Of a stretch of 64,000 nt of DNA, positions 54,380-63,062 are shown piece after piece. The translations under genes were made by a program, and so were the position numbers. The DNA is from an uncultured Beijerinckiaceae bacterium (GTDB lineage Bacteria; Pseudomonadota; Alphaproteobacteria; Rhizobiales; Beijerinckiaceae): contig CALMGA010000203.1 of assembly GCA_937863205.1 (NCBI GenBank), forward strand, positions 5,567-69,566, given 5' to 3'. Under the pieces are notes generated by a model that saw only the letters and a list, made by a program, of their open reading frames with translations, was not told where the DNA came from and did not search any database. How positions within the stretch are numbered: position 1 is the first letter of the stretch; each line of letters begins with the position of its first letter.

Positions 54380-55582
54380 CTAGCGGGGAAGGGCGGACAG
54401 CAGCGGCACCGTCGCAGCCGGGGCGACCTGGCGGGTCAGCGCGTCGCGGTAGCCGGCGATCACCGAATCGACCATGTTGGCGATCGAGAAACGGTTTGCC
54501 ACGACCCCGGCGAGGTCGGCGGCCTGCGCGCGGACGCGCTCGGGATCGGCCTCGACCATCGATCGCATGGCATCGGCGAGAACGGCCGCGTCGTCGCAGC
54601 GGATCAGCCGGTCGCGATGCGGGCCGAAGATTTCACCGATGCCGCCGACGTTGGTCGCCACCATCGGGATCTGCGCCGCGGCCGCTTCGAGCACGATGTA
54701 GGGCAGGGATTCGGCGCGACTCGGCACCACCAGCACGCGACCCAGCGCGAAGGCGCGCCGGGCGGCCATCGCGCCGGGAAAGGACACCTGCCCGGCGATG
54801 CCGCGCGCCCGCGCCCGCTCCTCCAGCATGCCCTGGTCGGGGCCCGAGCCGACCAGGATCAGCCTCAGCGGACGGGCGAGCTGCCGCGACAGGAGCGCGG
54901 TCGCGTCGATCAGGGTGTCGATGCCCTTGGCGGAACGCAGCTCGCCCACGTAAACGAAATCGGCCGCGTCGGCGTCGGGCGCGACGGCAACGAATTCGGC
55001 CGGTGCGATGCCGTTCGGCACGATGCGCACCAGCGCGGGCGTTTCACCGATGCGCTCGTGGAAGCGGTTGGCGATGAAGACGCTTTCGAAGAGCAGGACG
55101 TCGGTGCGCGCCGCCAGCAGGGATTCGACGCCCATGTAGAGCGCCTGCACGAGCGGCGAGGCGACATGGTTGAAGCTGCCGCCATGGGGCGTGTAGCCGC
55201 GTGCCGGCGGGGTCGCGCGACTCCACAAGGCCGGCAACCGGGCGTAGAGCCCGCCCTTCGAGCCGTGCCCGTGCACGACGTCGGCCTTGAGCCGGCGGAC
55301 GTGGCGCTCCACCCGGAGCACGTTGGAGATGTCGAGGGCGTGGGGACGACGCAGCATCGGGAAGCGCTCGACGCCGAGCGTCAGGGCGGGTGCGAGTTCG
55401 GCCAGGGTGTCCGCCGCCCGCTCGCCACCGGTGAGGCTGTCGACGACGAGCCCGACGTGGTGGCCGCGCGCGACCTGCTCGCGCGTCAGGTCGACGACGT
55501 GACGCCACAGGCCGCCGAGCGGCGCGCGCAGGACGTGCAGGATGCGCAACGGGCGCTGGGCGTCATCGGGGGAGACTGTCAT
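54380..55582 (-). CDS. Family 4 glycosyltransferase
   Basis: 400 residues. GT-B fold: N-terminal RILHVLRAPLGGLWRHVVDLTREQVARGHHVGLVVDSL, and C-terminal DFVYVGELRSAKGIDTLIDATALL, LILVGSGPDQGML, VVPSRAESLPYIVLEAAAAQIPMVATNVGGIGEIF with the conserved E-X7-E. It is the only ordinary glycosyltransferase in the exopolysaccharide locus. It should add a sugar to the lipid-linked unit in the cytosol. It precedes the sugar phosphotransferase gene by 41 bp on the same strand. Confidence 0.92.
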   Translation of the reverse strand: MTVSPDDAQRPLRILHVLRAPLGGLWRHVVDLTREQVARGHHVGLVVDSLTGGERAADTLAELAPALTLGVERFPMLRRPHALDISNVLRVERHVRRLKADVVHGHGSKGGLYARLPALWSRATPPARGYTPHGGSFNHVASPLVQALYMGVESLLAARTDVLLFESVFIANRFHERIGETPALVRIVPNGIAPAEFVAVAPDADAADFVYVGELRSAKGIDTLIDATALLSRQLARPLRLILVGSGPDQGMLEERARARGIAGQVSFPGAMAARRAFALGRVLVVPSRAESLPYIVLEAAAAQIPMVATNVGGIGEIFGPHRDRLIRCDDAAVLADAMRSMVEADPERVRAQAADLAGVVANRFSIANMVDSVIAGYRDALTRQVAPAATVPLLSALPR

Positions 55583-55725
55583 GGGGCGGGAGCATGGCGC
55601 CCAACCCTGAACGAAGCGTTACCCGACACTTCGGACCACCGGACCCTGAACCGGTCCGACGCTCTGACCTTTTGTGCCGCATCGGAGTTATCCGAAGATC
55701 GCCGCGCACTTCTCCGTCCGATGCT

Positions 55726-56310
55726 TCAAAAGAAACGCTCCCTGACGAAGACGGTGTCGCCCGGCTTCACCGGCTGGTCCACCGGCACGCTGGCCGTGAC
55801 GGGATGGCCCTCGACGACGCGGGTCAGGTCGACCTCGTACTTGTTGGCGCGGGGCGTGAAGCCGCCGGCGACCGCCACGGCCGTTTCCGCGGTCATCCCG
55901 GCGACATAGGGATACTGGCCGGCGGTGGTGACCTCGCCGAGCACGAAGAAGGGCCGATAGGCATCGACCTCGATCGATACCTTGGGCTCGCGGATGAAGC
56001 CGTCGCGCAGCCTGGCCTCGACGCTGCGCTCCAGCGCCACGGTGGTGAAGCCCTGGGCCCGCACCGTGCCGATGAGGGGCATGGAGATGTTGCCGGTCGG
56101 CCCCACCGCATAGGCGTTGCTGAGCCCATCCTGGCCGAACACGATGACGCGCAGGCGGTCGCCGCTGGCCAGCGTGTAGGGCACGTCGGCCTTGAAATCG
56201 GCATAGCCGTTGGCCCGGGGCGCGCAGCCGACAAGCAGCATCGTCGCCCACATGCCAAGCAGGCTCAGCCAGCGTCGCTTCGCCGAACATCGTTTCGTGA
56301 ATAAACGCAT
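55726..56310 (-). CDS. Wza-like polysaccharide export lipoprotein
   Basis: 194 residues from the ATG at 56310 (MRLFTKRCSAKRRWLSLLG). A lipobox (LLVGC) ends the signal sequence. The Poly_export domain follows: YTLASGDRLRVIVFGQDGLS and YAVGPTGNISMPLIGTVRAQG, then a SLBB domain (FFVLGEVTTAGQYPYVAGMTAETAVAVAGGF). The product is shorter than E. coli Wza and lacks its C-terminal outer-membrane helix, as is common for alphaproteobacterial members. It exports the polymer across the outer membrane with the Wzc-like partner, whose gene is divergent. Confidence 0.9.
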   Translation of the reverse strand: MRLFTKRCSAKRRWLSLLGMWATMLLVGCAPRANGYADFKADVPYTLASGDRLRVIVFGQDGLSNAYAVGPTGNISMPLIGTVRAQGFTTVALERSVEARLRDGFIREPKVSIEVDAYRPFFVLGEVTTAGQYPYVAGMTAETAVAVAGGFTPRANKYEVDLTRVVEGHPVTASVPVDQPVKPGDTVFVRERFF

Positions 56311-56504
56311 AAGCCCGCCCAAAGTCGTGTGACGTCGATCCCGCGCCATAACGGAGCGACATCGAGGTTTATGCAGACGTGGTTAAGAAAGGCTTGAATG
56401 CAGCAGGGGACGGATCGCGCGAGTTTAGGAAGGACTCGACGAGTTAACCCGGCAGCAACCTCGAAACGGTTGTGTTGGCCGTCTGTGTTCTTGCGAGTCG
56501 ACCG

Positions 56505-58994
56505 ATGGCGCGTTACCCACAATCCGGTGCCGAAAGCGGCGACGCGTCCAGCGAGATCGACCTTCGCGCGGTCGGCAAGGCCCTGAAGCGCCGGCACCGC
56601 ATCTATCTCCTGCCGACGTTGCTGGCGATGGTGCTGGTCGGCATCTACGTGATCCTCGTCACGCCGCGCTACACCGCGCAGAGCCAGATCCTGTTGGAAA
56701 ACCAGGAAACGTTCTTCACCCGGCCCGACCGCACGAGCCAGCCCAGCGAAGCGGCGCAGCTCGACGAGGTCGCGGTGGCGAGCCAGGTGCAGCTGATCGC
56801 CTCGCCCGACCTTGCCCGCCGCGCGATCGCCAAGCTCAAGCTCGTCGGCGACGACGAGTTCGATCCGTCCGCCCACCCCGGCCCGGTGACACGCGTCCTG
56901 CAACTGCTGCATCTCGCCCCCGAGCCGTCCCGCGACGCGGTGGAGCAGCGCACCGCCGACGCCTTCGGGCAGAAGCTGACGGTGTATTCGCCGCCCAAGA
57001 CCCGCGTCGTGACGCTGGAGTTCACCAGCCGTGATCCGGCGCTGGCCGCGCGAGCGGCCAACACGGTCGCCGAGCTTTATATCGCGGAACAGTCCGCCGC
57101 CAAACGGGGGCAGGCGCGCACAGCCGCCGAGGCCCTGTCGGAGCAGATCGCCGACCTTCGCACCAAGCTCGCCAAAGCCGACGCCGAACGCGAGCGCTAC
57201 CGCTCCACCTCGGGACTGCTCGCCGGCTCCAACAACATGACGGTCAGCGGCCAGCAGGTGGCCGAGTTGAACGGCGACCTTTCGCGGGCGCGGGCGATCC
57301 AGGCCGACGCGCAGGCCAAAGCCTCGATGATCCGCAGCCTGCTGCGCAGCGGCAAGTCCGTCGACGTCGCGGAAGTGACCAACAACGAGATCGTGCGCCG
57401 GATCTGGGACCAGCGGGCGACGGCGCAGGCGCAGCTCGCCCTGGAGTCGCGCACGCTGCTGCCGGGTCATCCCCACATCAAAGAGCTCAGGGCACAGGTC
57501 GAGGGCTTCGACGTCGCCCTGAAGGGCGCCGCCCGGCAGGCGGCCAGCACGCTGGAGAACGAGGCGCAGATCGCCGGCGCGCGCGTGGCCAACCTCGAAA
57601 CCGTCCTGACGCAGCAGAAGACGGCGGCCGGCGTGGCCAATGGCGACGAGGTGCATCTGCGCGCCCTCGAGCGCGTCGCGCAGGGCTTCAAGGAGCAGCT
57701 GGAGTCGTCCACCACCAAATACGAGGAGGCCTTGGCCCGGCAATCGTCCACGGCGACGCCGGCCGATGCCCGCATCATCTCGCGCGCGGTGACGCCGCAG
57801 CTTCCCTCGTTTCCCAAGAAACTGCCGTTCGTGCTGTTCGCCACGCTGGCGACGCTGGTGTTCTCGCTGAGCTGCGTGGTCGCCGCCGAACTGCTGTCGG
57901 GTCGGGCGCTCGCCGGGCCAGTGTCGCCCGTCGAAATGGCGCTGCCGGTCGCGCCGTCGTTCAGCCTGCCGCAAAGCCGCCGCGCACAAGGGATCCTTCG
58001 CGACGATGCAGTGCGTCCGCCGCCGGTTGAGCGAACGGGCGCGCCCCGGCGCCGGCCAGTCCTCGCCGAGCCGGCGGCGATGGATCCGCCGATCAAGGCG
58101 CCGGCGGTCAAGAAGTGGTGGGCGGGCACGCGCGCGCCGGGCCGAACGATGCCGCCGACATCGGCTGCGGCCGGCCTTTCCCCTGCCGGGTCGGGAACGT
58201 CGAAATTGTCCCTCGATGCAGCCGCGCGGGTGCTGTTCGCTTACCTCAGGCGCTTCGGGCAATCGGCCGAGCAATCCGGCCGCCATGAAGGTCATGATGC
58301 AAGTGGCGATGTCTTTCCCCCGCCCGATCCGCGACCGGTCACGTCGGCGATCGTCCAGCCAGTCGAGCGGGATGAAACCGTCGAGGCCGTCCCCGACGAC
58401 TTCGAAGCGACCCTCGAAGCCCTGGCGCAGCGCATCGCCGCCGCGCACGTCCCCGGCCGCGGCCTCCACATCGTCGGGACGGGGGTTGGGGACGGACGCG
58501 CCGATCAGCTGATCGCGCTGAGCCGGCACCTTTCGGCCAAGGGCCGGGGCCTGATCGTCGATCTCGGCACGATGCCGGCCAGGCTCGGCTCCCTCGTCGG
58601 GGCGGGCAGCGGGCAGGCCGAGATCGGCGCCATGGCCGGGCTGTCGGAACTGCTCGCCGGCGATGCCAGCTTCGCCGAGGTGATCCACCGGGATTGCGCG
58701 TCGCGGCTGCACTTCATCCCGACCGGCGCGATGGACGCGGACTTCCGCGACTTCGACCTGATCCTCGACGCCCTATCGGAAACCTACGACTTCATCATGC
58801 TGCTCACCCCGTCCTTCCCGCAGAGCGAGATCGCCAAGGTGATGGCGCCCTACGCCGACATGGTGGTGCTGGCGGCGGCGAAGGCGTCCGATCGCGACGT
58901 GCTGCACCTGTTGGAAGCGGAGATGGTCGAGGCGGGCGCCCGCGACGTGCTGATCATCGACTCCGAGGCAACGCCCGCGCGCGACGTCGCCTGA
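56505..58994 (+). CDS. Wzc/ExoP-like exopolysaccharide chain-length protein with degenerate ATPase domain
   Basis: 829 residues from the ATG at 56505. Wzz domain: IDLRAVGKALKRRHRIYLLPTLLAMVLVGIYVI with the first membrane helix, a long coiled-coil region (about 210-430), and PSFPKKLPFVLFATLATLVFSLSCV as the second helix. The C-terminal cytosolic domain has the bacterial tyrosine kinase fold (GLIVDLGTM, FDLILDALSETYDFIML). Its Walker A position reads VGTGVGDGRADQL, without the GKS/T, and no C-terminal tyrosine cluster exists. A Pro/Ala-rich linker of about 170 residues joins both parts. It probably regulates chain length without kinase activity. Confidence 0.87.
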   Translation: MARYPQSGAESGDASSEIDLRAVGKALKRRHRIYLLPTLLAMVLVGIYVILVTPRYTAQSQILLENQETFFTRPDRTSQPSEAAQLDEVAVASQVQLIASPDLARRAIAKLKLVGDDEFDPSAHPGPVTRVLQLLHLAPEPSRDAVEQRTADAFGQKLTVYSPPKTRVVTLEFTSRDPALAARAANTVAELYIAEQSAAKRGQARTAAEALSEQIADLRTKLAKADAERERYRSTSGLLAGSNNMTVSGQQVAELNGDLSRARAIQADAQAKASMIRSLLRSGKSVDVAEVTNNEIVRRIWDQRATAQAQLALESRTLLPGHPHIKELRAQVEGFDVALKGAARQAASTLENEAQIAGARVANLETVLTQQKTAAGVANGDEVHLRALERVAQGFKEQLESSTTKYEEALARQSSTATPADARIISRAVTPQLPSFPKKLPFVLFATLATLVFSLSCVVAAELLSGRALAGPVSPVEMALPVAPSFSLPQSRRAQGILRDDAVRPPPVERTGAPRRRPVLAEPAAMDPPIKAPAVKKWWAGTRAPGRTMPPTSAAAGLSPAGSGTSKLSLDAAARVLFAYLRRFGQSAEQSGRHEGHDASGDVFPPPDPRPVTSAIVQPVERDETVEAVPDDFEATLEALAQRIAAAHVPGRGLHIVGTGVGDGRADQLIALSRHLSAKGRGLIVDLGTMPARLGSLVGAGSGQAEIGAMAGLSELLAGDASFAEVIHRDCASRLHFIPTGAMDADFRDFDLILDALSETYDFIMLLTPSFPQSEIAKVMAPYADMVVLAAAKASDRDVLHLLEAEMVEAGARDVLIIDSEATPARDVA

Positions 58995-59047
58995 AAGCCG
59001 GATCAAGAGGGGCGGACGCGCGGCCCGATCCGCTCGGCGCGGGTGGC

Positions 59048-60250
59048 TTATCCCAGCCGCCTGCGCAGCCTGAGCGCCAGCGCGAGGAGGCGGGGATCGC
59101 GCTTGATCCGCCGCTTGGCGGCCTGTTGCAGGCCGAAGGCGAGGGCAAAGGCCCGCCCGGCGAGCGTGACCGGCACAACGGCGTCGAACAGCGCGATGGT
59201 TTCATCGCAGAGCGCCGCCTTGTAGCGGGCTTCGCCGATGCCGAGGTCGAAGCGGGCGATGCCGCGGGCGCAGCAGCGGGCGATGATGCGCATCAGCAGG
59301 AGGTCGCCGGGGCTCGATCTGGCGATCTCCTCGTCGGCGTCGAAGGCGTTGAACATCCCGCTCCACTGGCCGCCGTGAGCGCCGCCGCCGTAGGTGGCGA
59401 CGATGCGCCCGCCGACGAGGAGGGCGTGCAGTTCGAGGCCCGGCGCACCATCGTCGCCACGCGAGGGATCGCTCGCCGCCTCGATGAAGGCGCGCATTTC
59501 CGGCGCTCCGACGTCCGAAGCGATGCCGCGCGCCCGGAAGCGGGCCGTCTTGTGTCGGAGAAAGGCGTCGATCACGTCCGCTCGCTCCTCCGGCGTGGCG
59601 GCGACGAGATGGCTGACCGCGCCGAGCGTGGCGAGCTTGGCTTCCTTCTTGCGCAGCTTCTTGCGCGTGTCCTTCGACAGCTTGGCTGCGAACAGCGTTT
59701 CGGCGGCACCGGGCAGAACGGTGCCGTAGGCGGCGCTGGGACTGCTGCTGCCGGGCAGCTGCGAGAACGGGTTGCGGTGGCCGGCGAAGGCGAAAGGCTG
59801 GTTCGGCAGCACAAAGGCGTGGGGCGCGAGCGGACCGGCGGCGCGCGCCGCCTCGCGCAGCAGCTCGCGCAGGTGCGCCCCCGTCCAGTCGGACGGGCGA
59901 CGCAGCAGCGCCATCTGCAGGTTGGCATCCCTGCCGCCGAGCCAGCTCGCGACCAGAAACGGCCCGCGCCGCAGCAAGCCGAGGGCGAGCAGGGCTGTCG
60001 GGCGGTCCTCCGCGTCGCATGCCAGGATGAAGAACGGCCGCATGCCGGCGCGCTGACCCAGCGTTTCCGCCCAGGGCCGGACGAAGGCGCGCGTTTGATA
60101 CACCGAGCAGGGCGCGCAGCTTTCCAGCTCGCCCCAGGCCTCGGCGACGGCCGTCGCGGCATGATGAACCTCGACGCGGGCGAAGGGCGGCGACGCCGCG
60201 ACCTCCGCAGGTCGGAGAACCTTGGCGAAAGCGAGGATGTGCGTTGTCAT
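59048..60250 (-). CDS. CelD/BcsL-type GNAT acyltransferase
   Basis: 400 residues from the ATG at 60250 (MTTHILAFAKVLRPAEVAASP). The family pattern is SVYQTRAFVRPWAETLG, RRGPFLVASWLGGRDANLQMALL, then LSKDTRKKLRKKEAKLATLG and the acetyltransferase_6 block GLELHALLVGGRIVATYGGG, NAFDADEEIARSSPGDLLLMRIIARCCARGIARFDLGIGEARYK. Such genes accompany cellulose and exopolysaccharide synthesis. Acylation of a sugar or lipid intermediate is inferred. It overlaps divergently with the extended frame of the deacetylase gene but not with its likely start. Confidence 0.88.
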   Translation of the reverse strand: MTTHILAFAKVLRPAEVAASPPFARVEVHHAATAVAEAWGELESCAPCSVYQTRAFVRPWAETLGQRAGMRPFFILACDAEDRPTALLALGLLRRGPFLVASWLGGRDANLQMALLRRPSDWTGAHLRELLREAARAAGPLAPHAFVLPNQPFAFAGHRNPFSQLPGSSSPSAAYGTVLPGAAETLFAAKLSKDTRKKLRKKEAKLATLGAVSHLVAATPEERADVIDAFLRHKTARFRARGIASDVGAPEMRAFIEAASDPSRGDDGAPGLELHALLVGGRIVATYGGGAHGGQWSGMFNAFDADEEIARSSPGDLLLMRIIARCCARGIARFDLGIGEARYKAALCDETIALFDAVVPVTLAGRAFALAFGLQQAAKRRIKRDPRLLALALRLRRRLG

Positions 60251-60326
60251 CGCCTCAGTCTGGCAACGAAACCTCAAGGCGGACTTGCGAGGGTTGGTCA
60301 AAGATCTCGTAAGCGCCGGGAGCGCC

Positions 60327-61385
60327 ATGTCCCTCCGCAAGCAGATGACGCTCGACAAGCAGCGGGTCATCGGAGCCGGCTTCGCCTTCTTCAAGGCCAC
60401 CGGCCTGCACAGGGGCCTGGCGCCGCTGACCCGCGGCCGGGGCGCGATCCTGACGTTGCACCACGTCCGGCCGCCACGGGGCGGGGCCTTCGCGCCCAAT
60501 CGCCTGCTGGACGTCGCACCCGCCTTCCTCGACCTCGCCCTCGGCCGCATCCGCGCGCTCGGCTTCGACCTCGTGTCGCTGGATGAGGCGCTGCGGCGGA
60601 CAGGCGATGCCGCCGCCGCGCCCTTCGTCGCCTTGACCTTCGATGACGGCTACCGCGACCTCGTCGATCACGCCCTGCCGATCCTGCGCCGCCACGCCGC
60701 CCCGTTCACCGCCTTTATCACCACCGGCTTCGCCGACCGCACCGCCCGGCTGTGGTGGGTCGAGCTGGAGGAGGCGATCCGCGCCAGCGACCGCATCCAG
60801 GCGCGCATCGCGGGGTCCTCGCTGCCCTGCGCGAGCGCGGCGGAAAAGGCGGCCGCCTTCAAGACGCTGTACTGGCGGCTCCGCGCCGGCGGGGAAGAAC
60901 GCCTCCTCGAAGTCATCGCCGACCTCGCCCGTCAGGCCGGCGTCGACGCCGCATCGCTGGTCGCCGAGCGCTGCCTGGACTGGGACGGCGTCCGTCTTCT
61001 GGCGCGCGAGCCCCTTTGCACCATCGGCGCCCACACCTGCACTCATCCCATGCTCGCCAAGCACGAAATCGACACCGTTCGCCGCGAGCTGGAGGTCGGG
61101 CGCCGCCGGTTGCAAGAGGCGACCGGCCTGCCGGTGCGCCACCTCAGCTACCCCGTCGGCGACCCGACCTCCGCCGGCGCGCGCGAGTTCGCCCTCGCGG
61201 CCGAGCTCGGCTTCGCCAGCGCGGTGACGACCCGCCCGGGCATGATCTTCCCGCAGCACCGGGCGGCGCTCCACGCGCTTCCCCGCGTGTCCCTCAACGG
61301 CGAATGGCAGAGCCTCGCCTGCCTCGACGTCCTGCTGTCGGGCGTACCCTTCGCGATCTGGAACAAGGGTCGGCTGGTGGCGTGA
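60327..61385 (+). CDS. Polysaccharide deacetylase (NodB/CE4 homology)
   Basis: 352 residues from the ATG at 60327 (MSLRKQMTLDKQRVIGAGFAFFKATG); an ATG at 60345 is also possible. CE4 motif 1 is ALTFDDGYRDLVDHALPIL and motif 2 is the zinc-binding GAHTCTHPML. Motif 3 lies in RHLSYPVGDPTSAG. The enzyme should N- or O-deacetylate a polysaccharide or its lipid-linked precursor. The lack of a signal peptide suggests action on the cytosolic side. It closes the exopolysaccharide locus. Confidence 0.92.
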   Translation: MSLRKQMTLDKQRVIGAGFAFFKATGLHRGLAPLTRGRGAILTLHHVRPPRGGAFAPNRLLDVAPAFLDLALGRIRALGFDLVSLDEALRRTGDAAAAPFVALTFDDGYRDLVDHALPILRRHAAPFTAFITTGFADRTARLWWVELEEAIRASDRIQARIAGSSLPCASAAEKAAAFKTLYWRLRAGGEERLLEVIADLARQAGVDAASLVAERCLDWDGVRLLAREPLCTIGAHTCTHPMLAKHEIDTVRRELEVGRRRLQEATGLPVRHLSYPVGDPTSAGAREFALAAELGFASAVTTRPGMIFPQHRAALHALPRVSLNGEWQSLACLDVLLSGVPFAIWNKGRLVA

Positions 61386-61429
61386 GCCGGAGGGGATACT
61401 GGGTCGGCGTCGCGCGCCGGTGGAATGCG

Positions 61430-61531
61430 AAGCAGGTTCGCGTTGGTAGGCCAACGCTTCATCCGCTTAGCTCTTTGAGAGGCCGCAGGTTTCGATCGCA
61501 AAGCCGCGGGGCACTCTTGCGCAACTTGCTT
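61430..61531 (-). repeat. Dispersed palindromic element, copy C (full length)
   Basis: On the minus strand this 102-bp copy runs AAGCAAGTT...AACCTGCTT, with the right terminal repeat perfect and the left one changed at one base. The first hairpin (61485-61529) and the second stem CGTTGG-CCTA-CCAACG are both present. It is clearly homologous to copy B along its full length. Its left edge overlaps the TAA of the DUF2842 gene, as copy B overlaps the Crp/Fnr stop. Confidence 0.85.
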
Positions 61532-61745
61532 AGCCGCCAGCGTCGGGGCGTTCCATCCAGCGGATCAGCGGCATCATCGGCAGCACCCATCCGGTGCCGA
61601 TCACGGCGTAGTAGGTCCATTGCAGCAGGTCGGGGGCGCCGAGCACGAAGCGCGCCTGGGCCAGCGCCATCGCCACCAGCGCGTAGGTGACGACGAAGGC
61701 CAGCGTCACGGCGACGCCGATGAACTTGCGGGTGCGCCGTCTCAT
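61530..61745 (-). CDS. DUF2842 family small membrane protein
   Basis: 71 residues from the ATG at 61745 (MRRRTRKFIGVAVTLAFVVTYALVAMALAQ). Two membrane helices with the conserved middle LLQWTYYAVIGTGWVLPMMPLIRWM. The family is restricted to alphaproteobacteria and has no assigned function. Its stop codon comes from the repeat element that follows. It is divergent from ctaA. Confidence 0.85.
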   Translation of the reverse strand: MRRRTRKFIGVAVTLAFVVTYALVAMALAQARFVLGAPDLLQWTYYAVIGTGWVLPMMPLIRWMERPDAGG

Positions 61746-61931
61746 CCCATCGCCTCCCGTGGGTCGCGGGCCGGGCGGGGTCGCTCGGGGACCGGCGCGC
61801 CGAAGGTCACAGGCAACGAGCTGGACTCGGGCGCCGGCCGGTCTTATCTGCCGCCCGTACGGCTGACAATGCCACGCGTCCAGCTCTCCGAAGCCTAGCT
61901 CTGCCAATTCCAGCTCTCAAGGGTGCCCGCC

Positions 61932-63062
61932 ATGACGGACGTCGTCGCGACCCGACCCTACCTCGCCTTCGCAGCCGCCGCGGCGCCCGGCCGGAGCGCG
62001 GCCGTGTCGGTCTGGCTGTGGGGTCTCGCCGCGATGGTGTTCACCATGGTGTTCCTCGGCGGCGCCACCCGGCTGACCGAGTCGGGCCTGTCGATCACGC
62101 AATGGGATCCGATCAAGGGCGTGATCCCGCCGCTGACCCATGCCGCCTGGATCGAAGCCTTCGCGAAATACAAGCAGATCCCGCAGTACGCCTCGATGTT
62201 TCCCGACATGACGCTCGGGCATTTCCAGGCGATCTTCCTGATGGAATGGTTTCATCGCCTCGTCGGTCGGGTGCTTGGCGTCGCGCTGGTCGTGCCCTTC
62301 GCCCTCTTCTGGATCCGCGGCCGGCTGAACCGGCGACTGATCGGCCAGGTTCTCGGCGTCTTCCTTCTCGGCGGCCTGCAGGGCTACGTCGGCTGGTGGA
62401 TGGTGTCCTCGGGCCTGAGCAAACGCATCGAGGTCGCGCAGGAACGCCTCGCCGTGCACCTGCTCCTCGCCTCCGTGACCTTCGCCGCCCTGGTGTGGAT
62501 CGCCATCGAACAGGCGCCGGCTCCCGGACGACGAGCGGCCGAGCGCGTGCCGGCCGGGCTGTGCAGGCTGGGCTCGGCGGTGTTGGCGCTGGTCTTCGCG
62601 CAGATCGGGCTCGGCGCCCTGGTCGCCGGGCTGCGCGCCGGTCAGGCCTACAACACCTGGCCGCTGATGGACGGCCATCTCATCCCGTCGGCAAGCCTGC
62701 TCGCGGCGCTGACGCCGGCGTGGCGCAACCTCGTCGACAATCTCGCCACCGTGCAGTTCCAGCACCGGATCACCGCCTACCTTCTGCTCGCCGTGGTGAT
62801 CGTGCAGGCCGTCGCGACCGTTCGAGTCCTGCCGGGAACGGATGCGGCCCGACGCGCCCTCGTCCTGGCCGGACTCGTGGCGGCGCAGGCGACCATCGGC
62901 GTCGCGACCCTGCTCCTCGCGGTGCCGATCGCGGCGGGCCTGCTGCACCAGCTCTTCGCGATGGTGGTGCTGGCATGGGCGGTGGTGTGCCGGCAGCGGC
63001 TCGGCCTCGCTGTTCGACTCACCGGCGCGGCGACCGGCCGGCCTCAGACGGCCAGCGCCTGA
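61932..63062 (+). CDS. ctaA: Heme A synthase (COX15/CtaA)
   Basis: 376 residues from the ATG at 61932; a GTG at 61923 is an alternative. Eight membrane helices. The conserved histidines lie in MEWFHRLVGRVLGV, ERLAVHLLLASVTF, VQFQHRITAYLLL and AGLLHQLFAMVV. GGATRLTESGLSITQWDPIKGVIPP is the family signature. It oxidises heme O to heme A for cytochrome c oxidase. Its 3' end overlaps the convergent PLP-enzyme gene by 19 bp. Confidence 0.95.
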   Translation: MTDVVATRPYLAFAAAAAPGRSAAVSVWLWGLAAMVFTMVFLGGATRLTESGLSITQWDPIKGVIPPLTHAAWIEAFAKYKQIPQYASMFPDMTLGHFQAIFLMEWFHRLVGRVLGVALVVPFALFWIRGRLNRRLIGQVLGVFLLGGLQGYVGWWMVSSGLSKRIEVAQERLAVHLLLASVTFAALVWIAIEQAPAPGRRAAERVPAGLCRLGSAVLALVFAQIGLGALVAGLRAGQAYNTWPLMDGHLIPSASLLAALTPAWRNLVDNLATVQFQHRITAYLLLAVVIVQAVATVRVLPGTDAARRALVLAGLVAAQATIGVATLLLAVPIAAGLLHQLFAMVVLAWAVVCRQRLGLAVRLTGAATGRPQTASA

